DNA from: Achromobacter insolitus
GTDB lineage: Bacteria > Pseudomonadota > Gammaproteobacteria > Burkholderiales > Burkholderiaceae_B
DNA length: 64,000 nucleotides
NCBI RefSeq assembly: GCF_002209555.1
Contig: NZ_NJIF01000002.1
Coordinates: 186,001 to 250,000, forward strand
Direction: 5' to 3'
Both the position numbers and the translations under genes were made by a program. Each line of letters opens with the position of its first letter. Position 1 is the first letter of the stretch. Below, in pieces: positions 63,944 to 64,000 of this stretch. Below the pieces are notes generated by a model. The model did not search any database. It was given only the letters and a program-made list of their open reading frames with translations, and was not told the DNA's origin.

Positions 63944-64000
63944 TTATGATATTGCGTACCTTGGACGCGCAGCTGTTACCGCGTCTGTCGCATTGTCTTT
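63944..64000 (-). CDS. 3' end of an upstream gene, possibly mlaD
   Basis: A frame open to the right window edge ends at TAA (63944-63946) with a readable tail KDNATDAVTAARPRYAIS, 26 bases before mlaA. Gene order in related bacteria would make this the C-terminus of MlaD. The visible 18 residues carry no diagnostic motif, so the identity is inference from position. Confidence 0.4.
   Translation of the reverse strand, partial: KDNATDAVTAARPRYAIS

Overview
The window is GC-rich (roughly two-thirds G+C by eye), densely coded chromosomal DNA of a betaproteobacterium. The best fit is Alcaligenaceae of the Bordetella/Achromobacter type. The reasons are the gene order petABC-sspAB, the run mla-bolA-murA-hisGDCBHAFIE-hinT-tatABC, a short-form HisG, a Bug (TctC) solute receptor and many LysR/IclR/AraC-controlled uptake cassettes. 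I see no phage, insertion sequence, CRISPR array or rRNA operon. Two tRNA genes (Asn-GUU and Thr-UGU) are present.

Layout. 1-4.0 kb (minus): a glycerol-3-phosphate-type ABC importer (binding protein cut by the window edge, plus ATPase), a GpdQ-like phosphodiesterase and a LacI regulator; near-identical palindromes lie before both transcription units. 4.3-5.7 kb: an amidase. 5.8-7.5 kb (minus): leuA, preceded by about 500 bases that hold a possible attenuator leader peptide. 8-13.3 kb: a small membrane protein facing rpoN, then Fur-box-bearing bfd and bfr, split by a LysR regulator and a DMT exporter. 13.3-19.7 kb: a Cys-rich membrane-anchored protein, prfC, a LysE-type exporter, rhlE and a YdgA-like protein. 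19.8-26.5 kb (minus): a complete peptide ABC importer with a fused two-domain ATPase and a metallo-dipeptidase-like amidohydrolase. 26.9-29.7 kb (minus): an uncharacterised DUF2868 membrane protein/DUF3482 GTPase pair. 29.8-38.1 kb: small regulator-plus-effector cassettes (AraC/DMT; ridA/class V aminotransferase/LysR; IclR/amidase/Bug receptor with a three-half-site operator) and the two tRNAs.

38.3-42.5 kb (minus): the cytochrome bc1 operon petABC followed by sspA-sspB; mscL diverges from it. 43.2-47.2 kb: a class II aldolase-like protein, an AraC regulator, an MFS carrier and a GST, probably one small catabolic cluster. 47.4-49.8 kb: a Nif3-like protein, a DegS-type periplasmic protease and a small XRE regulator. 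49.9-64 kb: about 14 kb of uninterrupted minus-strand genes running from outer-membrane lipid asymmetry (MlaA, MlaC and an ABC-2 exporter) through BolA and MurA and the whole histidine pathway to HinT and TatABC.

The functional links that can be read directly are as follows. The Rieske protein PetA carries a twin-arginine-like N-terminus and would need the TatABC translocase encoded 8 kb away. Bfd would release iron stored by Bfr, and both are preceded by Fur boxes. The LacI-type regulator probably controls both phosphodiester uptake and hydrolysis. The most interesting unexplained items are the leuA leader with three CTA codons, the predicted leaderless bfd mRNA, the DUF2868/DUF3482 GTPase pair, the dispersed intergenic repeat placed just after stop codons, and a terminator pointing the wrong way inside the his operon.
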